64,000 nucleotides of DNA from contig NC_063439.1 of NCBI RefSeq assembly GCF_020379485.1, positions 19,902,098 to 19,966,097 on the forward strand, read 5' to 3'. Origin of the DNA: Brassica napus (Eukaryota > Streptophyta > Magnoliopsida > Brassicales > Brassicaceae). The position numbers were made by a program, and so were the translations under genes. Shown here piece by piece: positions 32,852 through 45,869 of the stretch (position 1 is the first letter of the stretch; each line of letters begins with the position of its first letter). The notes under the pieces were generated by a model. It made no database searches. It had not been told where the DNA came from and was given only the letters and a program-made list of their open reading frames with translations.

Positions 32852-33391
32852 AGATAAATGACCTATTTCCACACCCGAAGTATCATATAATAACACAGTT
32901 CTATACGATTTTTCAACCTCGGCCTAATTCAACATATTAAAAGTATTAAAACATATTTCTCCCCAATCCAAAAGATCAAAACCCGTATCTCCATAATATA
33001 TTAAGTAGAAACTAAAATCCACACAATCTGATTTAGATCGGTTTACTATTCAAAAATTTGAAACTTAACCAATGGCTAACCTAATTGAATCGATACGATC
33101 TGATTTTAAAAATTTACCAAAGTCTGATTGAGAATTAGGTCAGGTTTGTATTTGGATCTCATGTTGGCTCGGGTTTAAATTCGGTCCAAAACATACTAAC
33201 TTGGTATCGGTTTACGTTCAAACCATTTAAACCAAGTCAAACATTCATTTATAGGGATATGAGTTTCGATCTTTCTGACTGGGGAGAAATAAGTTTTAGT
33301 ACTTCTAATATGTGGAACTAGGTCGAGATTGAAAAATTGTGTGAAATTATTACTATATGATATTTTTGGTGTGGAAATAGGTCGTTTATCT
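32852..33391. mobile_element. Long terminal-inverted-repeat (MULE-like) element
   Basis: The left terminus AGATAAATGACCTATTTCCA is mirrored at the right by AGATAAACGACCTATTTCCA (complement strand, ending 33391). The inverted similarity extends about 140 bp (TATTTCTCCCCAATCC versus TATTTCTCCCCAGTCA). A non-repetitive core of about 250 bp contains CGGTTTACTATTCAAAA-like sequence. No transposase. Confidence 0.75.
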
Positions 33392-34247
33392 TTTTATTCT
33401 GTGATCGCGGGAAGTCATCTAGTAAACTAGATACATTCAGATATTATTTTTGAATTTGTGATTTAGTCATTTCCAGTGTATTTTCTAAAATAGAGATGAA
33501 AATTTTCTATAATAAATATAGATAAAAATATAGATTGTTATTTCTTCCCTATATAGAAGAAAAATAGCAATTTCCATTTTCTATAAAATAGAGATGAGTT
33601 TGTGCAGTTTTGGTTTTAAAATATTATTGTCGATGCAAAATAATAATGAACTAAAAGCAATTTTAAAGATAAATTTGTGGCTTTCAGCATACACAATTAA
33701 TTTCCAGCTGAATTTTTAATTTGATTCTTTTTTCGTGAATACCAAATACGTATATTAAAGTAAAGAGCTTAAACGATTATAACCAAAGATGACCTTAAAA
33801 TAAGACGAAAGATAGGTGGTAAAAGAGAGAATAGACTTGTATAAAAACTTCACTTGAAATCTTAAACCCACGATTTGAAAGAATAAAAATATCAGGTTGA
33901 TACCGTTATTGAAGTATCCAACAATGGGATTTGAAAACGGCTGAAAACCGTCTTTGATAATGCTCGCTTCGCTTGAGAGAGAAGTATTCTCATCTCTTCG
34001 AAGGAAAACTGAGATGTTGGTTGTTTCTCCATTACATTTCTGGTGAGATACAGTACAGCCCATGAACTCATGTTTTAGAATAGTCGTTGGGAAAGATAAA
34101 TGATGTAATTTGATTCATAATTTATTTTATATTTTTAATCGTACGGGTAATCTAGCTGGGGTCTTCAGTTTCTCCAATAGTTCGACTAGCAATTTGCACA
34201 TATGTAGTGTAAACCAAATCTAAGAGGCATGGGTCTTAACATCGTTA
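33392..34247. other. Intergenic, one uncharacterised minus-strand frame
   Basis: A 102-codon minus-strand frame (34063-33755) begins MGCTVSHQKCN and has a hydrophobic middle, but shows no family likeness. An overlapping frame from about 34032 reads MEKQPTSQFSFEEM. I do not call either a gene. Confidence 0.3.
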
Positions 34248-35145
34248 GATAAACATTTCTCGGTTTTTCCAAAGTGTATTCCTCTTGTATTACTCTAAAT
34301 TTTACTCCAAAATAGTATAACTCCAAAATAGAGTTGGGTTTTACTCCAATATATTACTCTATTTTTTACTCCAAAAAAATATTTTTTTTTTCATTTAATT
34401 AATAATTATTAGTAGTACCTTCAACTTATAAAAATTTAACAATTAACACAACTTTTTTATTTTTACAAAATTTCCATAATAATATATTTTATTTAATTAA
34501 GTATTTATCATTAAAAATATAACTAGAGATTATCTTTCAATTACAATTCATGCAGTTTTTATCATATGCAATTTTTCAAATTCAAAAATATTTATATGCA
34601 TTAAAAGAACATAAAGAAAAAACAAAGTTTTGTTTTGTTATTTGAATTATGTATTGGGTCCTATTGTTTGTGCATATATCAAGTTCAACAAGTACAAATG
34701 TTATCAATCAAAATTTTGACCTACAAGATTAAAAAAACTCATCGGTTCCGTATGAATAATACTTCACCGATTTTGGTAGTTTCAAAAACAATTTACCAAA
34801 TTAATTATTAAATTACTTATTTATATTATATTATTTATTCTTAGTTTTGACTTTTATGAGTTTATGCATATTTTATGTAAACTATTAAATAATCTTTTGC
34901 AGAATATTATATTTTTTTATGCTATTATATTATTTTATGTATGAAATAAAAAATTAAAAATTAGAAGGACCATTTCATAAATAGAAAAAGTTCAACTCCA
35001 AAATAGAGTAATGGGTAAGATTATTCTATAAATGGAGTAACCCTAACTATTACTCCATTTTGGAGTTGAATATGGAGTAGGTTAGAGAAGATTTTACTTC
35101 ATAATTAAGTTTGAAGTAAAAAATGGAGTAGGGTTAGAGATGCCC
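34248..35145. mobile_element. Tourist-like MITE (TTTACTCCATTTT family)
   Basis: The right end GGAGTAGGGTTAGAGATGCCC is followed by TTA (35146-35148). The left boundary is set by TTA at 34245-34247 and a decayed terminus AACATTTCTC. The inside is full of ACTCCAAAATAGAGT inverted motifs. 898 bp. Confidence 0.7.
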
Positions 35146-35148
35146 TTA

Positions 35149-36929
35149 GTCATCCCTTTACCCTAAATGTTTTATTTGTTAACGTGCTTAACCTAAATTG
35201 TATAATTAAAGAATTCAAGTATATAACTTAGGCGTCCACAAACGGGCCCGAAGAAAGAAAAATGTCCTTTCCAAGTGTATAATAAAAAAGGAGTGAACAA
35301 CGAAAAGTGAAAAGCGGTTTTGATGAGAGAATATTGATAAACTATGGGCTGTCCACCGATTTCATGCAATGCAAACAAAATCTCCCTACGTACGATAAAA
35401 ATAAATTATTATTCAGTTTTGAGAAAAATATAGATTTTCAATCAACTATACATTTTTTAGCTACAGATTCTCAAATCTCAATCAGGTCAAATAATTGGAC
35501 ATTGGCGCATTGATATATATATTTTATAGCTGCTAGGAAAATTCCTAAATCATTTGAAAATTCTTTTCGGTATATTTAATATATACGGTATTCACTATAA
35601 AGAAAAAAGACATAACTGTGGTCTTCTAAACTAAAATGGTATTAAATCGACCTGGTATGATTATAAAATGAATCGAGGAATTGTCCTTAATTAGACAATA
35701 ATATGCTTTCTTGCGAAAGTCAAAATAACTGTTCCCCAAAATTAAAATAAACCATGTGAACATGAAAAAAAAACATTTTCTGCATCAAAATCTGCATCTG
35801 CACAGCATCCCCTGATTTAAGCTTATTCTCTATATGACACACCATGTATTATCATTATTAAAATAAACTGTAGTCCATAAGCTTTTCCAAATTAATAACA
35901 AATCACATTTTGTCAGTAAGTATAATTGTTAAATTTTGTTTTTAGGAACAACTATTTTCTTTCATATTTTTATTTTTGGAGCATACGGAAAAGATGCCTG
36001 GGTCGCCTAGCGATGGTAACATGGACACGTGGATGCTTTAAAAAGAGACACGTATGATAATGCTTGGAGAATTCACGTGGTCTTGGCCCCTTCTCTTTGT
36101 CATACATTCACCTTGAGAACCGAATCAGGTCAATCTTTGTTTATGTTTAACCTTCCTTTTTCTTGTTATGCTCCAAATGCTAAATTAAGAATTATCTTAA
36201 AATAAAATAAGACCAAACTACTTAGATTAAGAGAGAAGTTGAAATCCGGTTCAACTATAGATTCATTAGCTGGTAATCAAAGTGCACTCGTTATTAGCTG
36301 GCAGTGAGTACCAGTAGTCCAGTACTATCAGTTACTTTATCCTCTCTCTAGTTTTAACATCTAGAAGTTAAATATTTCCTTTACGTAGATGAGAATCAAA
36401 TATGCTAAACTAATATTTACAATAATTTCAAACCATCCCAATCGTCGAAATTTCATAGATCCAGCAAGGGTTTTGAGTCTTTTGACTTATGATTATAATA
36501 CAAAGAGAAGTTAATAAAAATGACGAGTACGTACAGAAGAAGACGAAGTTATAATTAAATCTTGCCGAGCAGCGTTTTGGTTAGTCTAGTCATGTGAAGA
36601 GGAAGAAGAAGATCATTAATTAGGGACAGGGTCATGATACAGTTGATGACAGTTCACTGAATCTCAATGTGCCCCCACAAACTCTCACGTATATCACAGT
36701 CTTCCGAATACAAACAAGCCTCGATCCATTCCACATACTTGTCCGTCTCATCTTCTTCCTCGCATCGCTCATCTTGTATAATACTAATGAACATGTATAT
36801 CCTATACACGTATTAAAAAGTCTATAAAAATACTTGTACTCATTTGTCGATGTGTGACCATAGAGAAACATATGTCGACAACACATAAGTTTAAACTAAG
36901 TTTTGGCAGATAAGTAAACTGTTACGTAC
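35149..36929. other. Intergenic with an ACGT-element cluster
   Basis: GACACGTGGATG (about 36026), GACACGTATG (about 36048) and TTCACGTGGTC (about 36073) lie within 60 bp. The rest shows no gene. This is about 3.85 kb upstream of BHLH093 and could be a distal element or a promoter orphaned by gene loss. Confidence 0.35.
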
Positions 36930-37309
36930 CACTACAAAAAAAAAGATGAATTGTATCATTTAATTTGCGTGACAAACTTAAATGATACTATTTTGAATCG
37001 TTTATTTATAAGTGAAACAAAAATAAATAATTTAGCATTACTTTAAATAACTGATGTTAATATTAACTAATTTAGCATCAGGTCAATAAATTGATATAAT
37101 TTATTCTAATTTGTATCTAATTTGCATCACTTTAACGAAACTGATATTATTATATAAAATTATATCAATTAAACAAAGTGATGTCAATTATTTGCATCAC
37201 CACTTTCATAGTCATTTATTTAAATGTTAATTACTACAAAAAAATTTAGATCATTTATAACTAATACAAATATATAAAATAAATGATGTAAACTAACCTT
37301 TTTGTAGTG
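36930..37309. mobile_element. CACTA-type (En/Spm-like) MITE
   Basis: Starts CACTACAAAAAAAAAGATGA and ends with the complement of CACTACAAAAAGGTTAG. Flanking triplets TAC (36927-36929) and TAT (37310-37312) are close to a 3-bp duplication. The interior has repeated ATTTGCATCAC-like words. 380 bp, non-coding. Confidence 0.85.
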
Positions 37310-39780
37310 TATGAGTATTTTTTTTGTAACACTGTTACGACTATCCATTCTTACCAATTTAGTCTAATTTACATGAGAAAATAAAATGTTTTGTGCTCGA
37401 AACAATATGTTTGCAAAAACATCCACACGGGCATTAAGCACATAAAAATATGATAAAACACTAAGAACTCAAAAATATACACGTAATAAATAAAAACATC
37501 CACTTCCGAAGGAAAGATCAGCCAGACTTCCGGATTCTTTGTTTGTTTAACTTGTTTTCAGCAACTATAGATGGTGGTCATACCAAAAAAAAAATATAGA
37601 TGGTGGATAAAACAATATGTTAAATTGTAAATGCATGCATGCAGACTCAGTTTATTTATGTTTTTACTTATGGAAATATTTCATATGGAGTGCATATGCA
37701 TGCCCTATAAGATTAATCAAAGAATAATGTTTCAGAAATAATACTTTTTCGTTTTGGTTTAGGTCAGGGAATTTTGAAATACTTTAAATGTTATTATTTT
37801 CAAATTCTATACATATGTGTATATACTCATGTATTATATCAATGTAAGTATATATATTACTTAAATATAGATTGAGAGTGAGTGAACTGAAAGGACGAGA
37901 GAGGCCTTAGACAGTTTGTTTGTTTTCGTGAACATGGAGCTCCCTTTGCCATGTGCTTTTTCTTTTTTTCTATTCCTTTATTTGTTTATTTACTTTCTTT
38001 AAGTTTTGTTTTTACGGTTTTATATACGAGAATGGCACTGAAGATGGAGCAAGAAGTTCACATGCATGCAAACATAAAAAATTACACATGAAATCAAAAA
38101 GCTACATTCTAGGCATATGCGTGGTTTTCCACGGATATAACCACGCATATATATAATATATTTTTAGCAGTCAAGTATTCATATATTTAAGCAGTCCAGT
38201 AGCTAGATTTGCTTCTATAAGTGTAGTTTTTGATTTAACCCTTTTAGTCTCACATTTGCTAATTTACCCCCCTACCAAGTTGATGGCAAACGAAAATTCT
38301 GAAAGTTCCAATTTTTTCGGTGATTTGTTTAGAATAACCGCAGCAAGTAGCCTTCTAATTATGAAAATTTGACTTTAAAAGCGCAATTTTAAAGAATAAA
38401 CGTCAATATCAAACGTAAGACAAATATGAAAGTAGGGCAATTATTTCTGCGGCCTATGCTATGCATTAAAAAAAGCCCGGATTACTATTCACAAACATTA
38501 CCTTGATTTAAGGGTCAAATTGCAATTAAAATCAAACTTGATGCTGATTTTCGAATTAAGGCAAGATTTAGACGCAATTATTTGCGTATACACAATAGAC
38601 AACTACGTGTGCTTATGTGACCAGATATTAGTAATTTTCTCTCAGACTTCATCATTAATTTTAAATATAGAAAAATATCAGACAAATACACATAAATACA
38701 TAAAGCACGAAGGGGGTAGAAAATGTTGATCCGTTTTGGTCGAGACACGAAATTTGTGGGATCAAAGCTTTCCGGCAATGAAAGGGAATGAATCAACGTA
38801 TACTCTCTTTCTTGTTGCTTGTCAATTACGTACAAATAATTATTAGATTCATTACGGTTTGATAAAAAAAATACATCTTGAGGATACCTATTGTAAAGAG
38901 ATTAATTTACAGCGTCTTCTTTAACCACTAATACTAAGGAATTGTGTAAAATATAAATTGTCCGTCTTCATTTAAACTAGAAATATATGAATGTTTTATC
39001 GTATTTATTTCGACATAGAAATCTATCTACGTACAGTACACAACGGACAAAGAGGTATATTCAAAACTGAAACAAGTATGAGTTATAATCAAACGGTTGC
39101 AAAAGAAGAATTTAGGACAAAACATAAATCTATCAACGAAAGATTCAAATTTTGGTATGAATTAAGTTGTCGTCTGCTTATGCAGACTTATGATATTATG
39201 CTTTAGGTCTCACTTAAAAATCCAAAACATAACTATTTATCATTATTATATTTTGGCAGAATTAGTTGGTTTCAGCTTAGATATCTACGGTTAATCCCAA
39301 AAAGATAGATATTATATTGTAGAACTATGACCGACGAATTTATAGAATTTCTAAAAAAGCTAACCCCACATACTACCATAATATAAACCATTAAACTAAA
39401 ACCTCTTGTATAATTTGTTTCTCAACTTTCTACAAACGAGTGTTAATTTTTTTTTTTAAAGACTCTGCGTTATATATGATTGTGAGTAAATTTTGATTAC
39501 CATTAGCACTTTTATTTTGCATAGGCAATCCTTGGTAAAACAATAATTACATTTATTCATGTAAAGTCTTGTAATATATAGCTCATCTATTCCTAGCTAG
39601 AGGCTAGGGGTACAAAAATGTTTTCATTATTTGTCACGAGAGATAACAAAAAAATGTGTTACCAAACAAAATAGAGCCATACATTATATAAAGGCATTAA
39701 GCTCCTAATAATAGTATTAAAATATAGTTAATAAAAAGTACTACTGCTAATCACAAATTTAAGACTAGAGTCTTTAATTT
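37310..39780. other. Intergenic upstream of BHLH093
   Basis: No gene recognised. Contains a perfect 12-bp-stem hairpin at 38115-38150. Small open frames here lack any coding signal. Confidence 0.5.
38115..38150. other. Perfect hairpin, 12-bp stem
   Basis: ATATGCGTGGTT (38115-38126) and AACCACGCATAT (38139-38150) pair perfectly around a 12-nt loop. Role unknown. Confidence 0.8.
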
Positions 39781-39825
39781 AATCAACAGTATAGTCTCTC
39801 ACTCATACATCTATCTCTCCAGATT

Positions 39826-39837
39826 TATATATAAATA
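39826..39837 (+). promoter_or_regulatory. TATA box of BHLH093
   Basis: TATATATAAATA lies about 82 bp before the BHLH093 start codon, followed by a pyrimidine-rich leader (TTCATCTTCTTTAATCC), consistent with a start of transcription near 39860. Confidence 0.7.
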
Positions 39838-39918
39838 CGCTTACACTTCATCTTCTTTAATCCACAATATTCTCTCTCATTCACATACACTCTGTTCTAT
39901 CTTCTTTTATTACAGAAA

Positions 39919-41772
39919 ATGGAACTGTCGACTCAAATGAACGTGTTCGAAGAGCTTCTTGTTCAGACAAAGCAAGAAACTACCGACGACATCAACACCA
40001 ACTACAACAATCTGAGCTTCAATGGCGGATTTGATCATCATCATCATCCCCATCAACAACTATTCCCAAATGGATGGAATATTGACTACCTCTGTTTCAA
40101 CAACGAAGAAGAAGACGAAAATACCCTTCTATACTCTTCATCTTTCATGGATTTAATCTCTCAACCACCTCCATTGCTTCTTCACCAAACACCACTATTA
40201 CCACCACCCTCCGCCTCATCTCCTCCGTTAACATCCTCCGTGGCCACAACATTCGATTACCCTTTTCTTGAGGCGTTACAAGAGATTATCGACTCTTCCT
40301 CCCCTTCACCTCCATTGATGCTTCCAACTTCTCAAGAAGATAGCTTCATTAATCCTACGTCCTATCCATCTCCACTGATGGAGTCTGATCAGAGCAAAAG
40401 CTTCAGTGTTGGTTACTGTGGAGGAGAGACAACGAACAAGAAGAAGAGCAAAAAGCTCGAAGGCCAACCTTCAAAGAATCTCATGGCCGAGAGACGTCGA
40501 AGAAAACGACTTAATGATCGACTCTCTATGCTCCGGTCCATTGTTCCCAAAATCAGTAAGGTAAATTAATATTCTAACCTTTTAATGAAATAACATTTTC
40601 TAATAATTATAATCAAAATGGTCAAAATCAACGAAAATTCTTCCTAGTTTTTTTTCAATGAGTGTATAATGTATGATTATTATATGGGGTTCCTAAAGAG
40701 ATTAGCCTTTTTAATCTTCATGTTTTAAACACTTAGTTAAATCTGAAAATCTAAACCCTATATAGCTACAACTTTTGTTTTCCTTGAAGATTTTATATTT
40801 GCTTCAAATAATTAAAATAAATTTGGTCAAGAAATCAACAAAATATTCGGCCTTTTTAACGAATGAATTGATTAAAAATATATAGCCTTTTATGTTTTCA
40901 ATGCTATATGTTTGTTTCTTCTTGTTTGAACCTTTTTCAAGATTGTATAATTATTATGTTCTTACTTTTATGGGAATCTACAGAACCGGTTGAAAAGTGA
41001 TATATAAATGATTAACCATTTAAGTTTATAAAAATAATTATTATTGGTATGTTTAAAATTAGATGGACAGGACATCGATATTAGGAGATGCCATAGATTA
41101 CATGAAGGAGCTTTTAGACAAGATCAACAAATTGCAAGAGGAGGAACAAGAACTTGGAAATAGCAATGGTTCACATCATTCTAAGCTGTTCGGTGATATC
41201 AAGGATCTCAACACAAACGAACCTATGGTCAGAAACTCACCAAAGGTATAAACAAAGATGATGATATTTTTCATGTCACTGTTCTTGATTTTGATAGTTT
41301 TACATTCCAGTCCCTCTGTGCATGAATTGTTACATAAATACCCTCGAATTTTCAGAAAATCGTGGTTTGATGCGGACTAATTTTGTTAAAATTCTTTTGT
41401 GTTTTGGATAGTTTGAAGTGGACAGGAGAGTCGTAGATACTCGGGTTGACATATGTTGCTCTCCCAAACCGGGATTGCTTCTATCAACTGTTAATACATT
41501 AGAGACTCTAGGCCTGGAGATTGAACAATGTGTTATAAGCTGCTTTAGTGATTTCTCTTTGCAGGCTTCTTGCTCCGAGGTACTAAAACTATATATTATG
41601 TAAAGAGAAATATATGATTCAAATAATACATTTGCAATGGCAAGAGTGATGAGTTTGTGTGTGTGTGTGTTGTGTGTCTTTATAGGCAGCTCAGCAGAGA
41701 GATTTCATCACCTCGGAAGATATAAAGCAAGCACTATTTAGAAACGCAGGTTATGGAGGAAATTGTTTGTAA
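39919..41772 (+). CDS. BHLH093: bHLH transcription factor with C-terminal ACT-like domain (4 exons)
   Basis: Nuclear DNA-binding regulator; Arabidopsis bHLH93/NFL is reported to promote flowering in short days through gibberellin and to act with SCREAM-type partners in stomatal development. Exons: 39919-40560, 41063-41245, 41412-41579, 41686-41772; 359 residues (about 351 recalled for Arabidopsis). The N-terminus [14 protein letters not shown] is followed by a His run (40-43), Pro/Ser-rich low complexity (80-160) and a basic patch [11 protein letters not shown]. The basic region [17 protein letters not shown] (185-201) keeps the E-R residues that contact E-boxes. The helix-loop-helix crosses intron 1 (...VPKISK then [21 protein letters not shown]). 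Exons 3-4 give an ACT-like dimerisation fold ([30 protein letters not shown]). All introns are GT-AG and phase 0; intron 3 contains a GT microsatellite. Confidence 0.95.
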
Positions 41773-42773
41773 GGCGTTTTAATGATGAAATTAATAAACC
41801 AAAATTTGTTTTAATGATGTTAGCACTTTTGAAGATTAGAAGAAGTTTGGTTTTATTTTCATTTTAGTTTGTATTTTCTAGGAAAACATTATGAGTTGTA
41901 ATATTTTAAAAGGAAATAAAAGAAAAGACAGATGTTTTCTTGGAGAATCATTGTAGGTTGTAACCTTAACTAAAATCCACATCGGATTAAGATGTAATGA
42001 TGTTTTAATGAATTAAAATATTGGTCATTTGATCAAGAAAAAGGTTTAAATTGTGTTTGCTTTTGGGGAAAAGGGTGAAGGACTCGATAATTGAGATTAG
42101 GGTTTTGTATATATGACAGTGACCGATGTCTCTGATCAGAAAGATACATTAAATAAACAGCGTCTTATAATCATAAAGTTTTAATGGCTAATGATGAAAG
42201 TGATTATAATGTTAATGACCGTACCTGCGGGCCCTCCACCATCAGCGCATTCATCATTAGGTGGCACTGTGTCAGTATGTCAATTAAATTAATCTTGCCG
42301 ATAAAAAATAATTCCAAGAAGCCTGATTTGGGCAAGCCCATATTTATTTTATTTTAATATATTGGGCCTCAAAGGCTTTGATTTTCTATTTGATTTCTAT
42401 AACATGCATAGTAGTACCCTAATTGATTTGATTAGGCTTGGTCCGCCAGACTTTTAAGAGTATAAATAACTTAGTCCGTTCACGAACATCAATTAAAGCA
42501 TAGAGATAATGGGTTTTCGTTTGAAGGCCCAAGTATAAACTCCACCATTGAAAAGGATCCACGATATATCATATAATCTAGTATTCATATAAGTTAAGTT
42601 TTTAATTTGTCGACTATATAAGTTTTCTTTTGACAGCAACTTCTACATTGAATGTCGACTATATAAGTTAAGTTAAGCTACTAGTATAATTAATATTTTA
42701 ATCAAAATACCTAAATAATGTTTCTTGTTGAAATATTCTTAGAATGATTTTATGCCCAAAAACATAGAATAGA
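41773..42773. other. Downstream of BHLH093, no gene
   Basis: Presumed 3' UTR of BHLH093 at the start, then AT-rich sequence with isolated GGGCCT/TGGGCC motifs. Nothing else supported. Confidence 0.4.
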
Positions 42774-44036
42774 CTAGATTTTGACCCGCACATCCGTGCG
42801 GATATTTTCCATTTTATAAATGTATTACTTTGATATTATTATAAATTTCTTAAATATATAATTTTTAGTTTAGTGTTATATATTGTGTAACACTGTTTTG
42901 TTTAAATAATACAGACTTATTATTTTAGTAAATTGAAAGTATACATAGTAGCATCTATCATATTATTTTAGTAAATGTTATTGATATAAAATATTTTTGG
43001 ATGTTATGATGTTATGTTTTTTTTTTTGTTATAAAATTAAGATTTCAAAAAAAAATAGATTACTTTAATTTTTATAACATAGTTTGTTTTTCATGTTACA
43101 TTTTAAAAATTTATTCTTTATTATCTATGATTTTATCTTTTGCAAAATTTGAAATTATAATTTTAAGTTTTTTGGAAAACTATTATATGACTTTTGAATT
43201 GGTTTTTATTACTATATTAATACATTACTTTATAAAAATAATTTTAATTTTCGGTACGCTTTTTATATCTTTCAACATATTTATTATGATTAATATAAAT
43301 ATTAAATTTATAATTAAAATTTGATTTGTCATAATATTTTTAGTGAATTGTTAAAATTTCATAGTTTTCGAATAGCATATTTTTAAATAGTATATGAACT
43401 AAAAGTTAGTTATAAACTATTATATTTTTGATTATAAACATTGTTAAACAGTAAATTGTTGTGATTTTAAAATAAATAAAAAGATAATTTGTAGTTGTAG
43501 ATATAAAAGTTTAACCTATGTTGTTAATAAATTTATGTTAACAAATTTATTTTTGTAACAAAATATTTTATAGCTTATGAATTTTAATACACTTTAATGA
43601 AGAGTGGTAATTTATTTAAACGAAACAATTTTAAAAATAAAATAGTTCAATTTACCTATTTAATATTTTTCATATTTAATTCATATATTACTGCTATTTT
43701 AATAATGCAGAATATAATTAAAAGTTTATAAAAAATAGTATACAATTTTGTTTTCTTGTTTTATAATAAATTTTTAATTAACATAGATTTATAATATAAT
43801 ATTGATAATTAAGAAATTAATTAGTATGTTATTTTATAAAAAAATAATTAAAAGTTTATTAAGATTTTGCTAGTTTTTTCACAACAGATTTTTTTATAAT
43901 TAAAAAAATAAAATTTAAATTTATAGTTGGTTTATTATTAATGTAAATAATCAAATATGTCATATTAACTAATTCTTTAGATGGTCTTAGTATGACTTGT
44001 TAACAGTAAATAAAAATAGTACTTTAAATTAATAGA
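42774..44036 (-). mobile_element. Helitron, 3' end clear, 5' end tentative
   Basis: The minus-strand 3' terminus is a hairpin CCGCAC-GGAT-GTGCGG, then GTCAAAAT and CTAG (42777-42774), followed by host T. The proposed 5' end TCTATTAATTTAAAGTAC at 44036 also abuts a host T on the plus strand. The 1263-bp interior is extremely AT-rich with no helicase. Confidence 0.6.
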
Positions 44037-45867
44037 TTAGATTGGTTTAGTAGAAATGTTAATTCTCAATTTATTCTGGTTTATGACACTTTTTATGTAT
44101 ACAAATAATCTTCATCTTAAGAAATCATTAGATAAATGTTATTCAAACTATAAAATAGCGGTATATTTTACATGCTAATTATAAAGTAATCTCAAAAAGG
44201 TATATGTTCTATATTTTGGATCAAAACAATTAAGCCGTGTATAATATTTTATTTACTTATGAAAAGTATGTCCAATTAAGTTTCTATACCTTGGTTAGTA
44301 TTGGTATAACGTACCTATAAACTGTTGGTCACCAAGTTCATAGAGACCAATATAATATTCAGTGAGTTCATGAAATGTATGATGAATATTAAAGTCATTT
44401 CAAACTATTTTTAAATCTAATAGTGTTACCAAAAGATTTGCAGAAATCTTTAATGATGTTGCGCCGTAAATTTGTCTACTAAAATTACCTTATAAGATAA
44501 TACCATATAAGATAAAAAAAAGAAGATATTATAGATAACACATCTTTATATTTGGTGACAACATGTTCAATAAGTCCAAATTAAAAATATACCACACAAA
44601 ATTCAAATAAGACTCTAAATTAATAAATTAGATTCCCTCGACTTATTTCATGAACTATAATCAATCATTGGACTAAAGATCATCATTTATGTAGAATGAA
44701 GTTAAACCAATAAAGAAAGTATACACACAAAACCACGTCATGGCCTAATGGTTTCCACTAGATGAAGAGTTGTTCTGGTGGTCCGGGTCAAGGATCGATT
44801 TCCCTCTAATATAAAATTATTAGCTCCATGTGTTACAGCACTTGCCACTATTAATACCCAATAGCACTGGAAAGAAGGTTACATATAATCCGGAGACCCA
44901 GTAGCACTGGAAAGAAGGTTACATATAATCCGGAGCAAAGGGCAATAAACAGGTCCTAAAAATCATTTAACTCGTTTTCTCACTTGGTTAGATAACTAAA
45001 AATGAGCAGGCATTCACTAGAAATCTGCACAAACATAACTGAAAGTTATGAAATAAACTAAAACAATGACAATGTCTCGTTTTAACATAAAACCGGTTTG
45101 AAACAGCAAATATGATTGTTTAAAGAAGATATACATTAGTCATGTCTAACCAAGTATCTTAGTGTATGCAACTTGCAAAAGTACATAACGTTGCCCACAT
45201 CCTTATTTAACATTATCTGCATCTTGGAAACGAATGATGAATCCTTTTCGAACTGTGTTTCAGCCCAGCAAGTTGTGTAGCAGTCCTTTCTCATTCATAC
45301 CTGACAGATGTTAGAAAATCAATAAAGTCGATAAAAGAGAATATATGGGACGGATATGAATTGATGATGATGGTCCAATTAGTTTTCTAATAAATTATGA
45401 AGATTTCATCTAAATACTTTTAAAATAGTTTGATCTTAGATAACACATTATAGCGTCCGTAATACAAGAATCTATCATTTACACGTGAATAATCCTATTA
45501 GTGTCGCCCATATTTATGATGGATAATAACCTCCGAGAGGTTACAGTCCACAGACTACATTAACTTGCATTATTTAAGATTTGAATGGTTTCAGTTATTG
45601 GGCCAATCCAGGTTTCTGAACAAATTGTGTGTTTAACAGCAAAAGAAAACTAGGGGTTGGTATTAATCCATGTCGAGTTTTATAATTATCAAAACTACGT
45701 GTACCTAACCATTTACATGGATTCCACTACAACCGTTTTATATATCTCTAAAGATTAGAGGAAAAAAAAACACAATCTTTCTGTCATATATTCGAAAAAT
45801 CTTTAGTTTAATTGTAGCCGCTAATTTTTTTTTTTTTGTTTTCTTTTGAGCAACAGCCGCTAAAATA
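44037..45867. other. Intergenic with SINE-like piece and a short tandem repeat
   Basis: Apart from the SINE-like boxes at 44737-44805 and the 40-bp tandem repeat at 44856-44935, no gene or bounded element was recognised. Confidence 0.45.
44737..44935 (+). mobile_element. tRNA-derived SINE-like fragment with a 40-bp tandem duplication
   Basis: TGGCCTAATGGTTTCC (44741) resembles an RNA polymerase III A box and GGATCGATTTCCC (44792-44804) a B box, at suitable spacing. Downstream, ACCCARTAGCACTGGAAAGA and the following bases repeat twice with period 40 (44856-44895, 44896-44935). No target duplication or tail was found. Confidence 0.45.
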
Positions 45868-45869
45868 TA

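Noticed and set aside
33755..34063. 102-codon minus-strand frame
   Set aside because: No domain, no upstream promoter signature, low-complexity hydrophobic half. Insufficient to call a gene.
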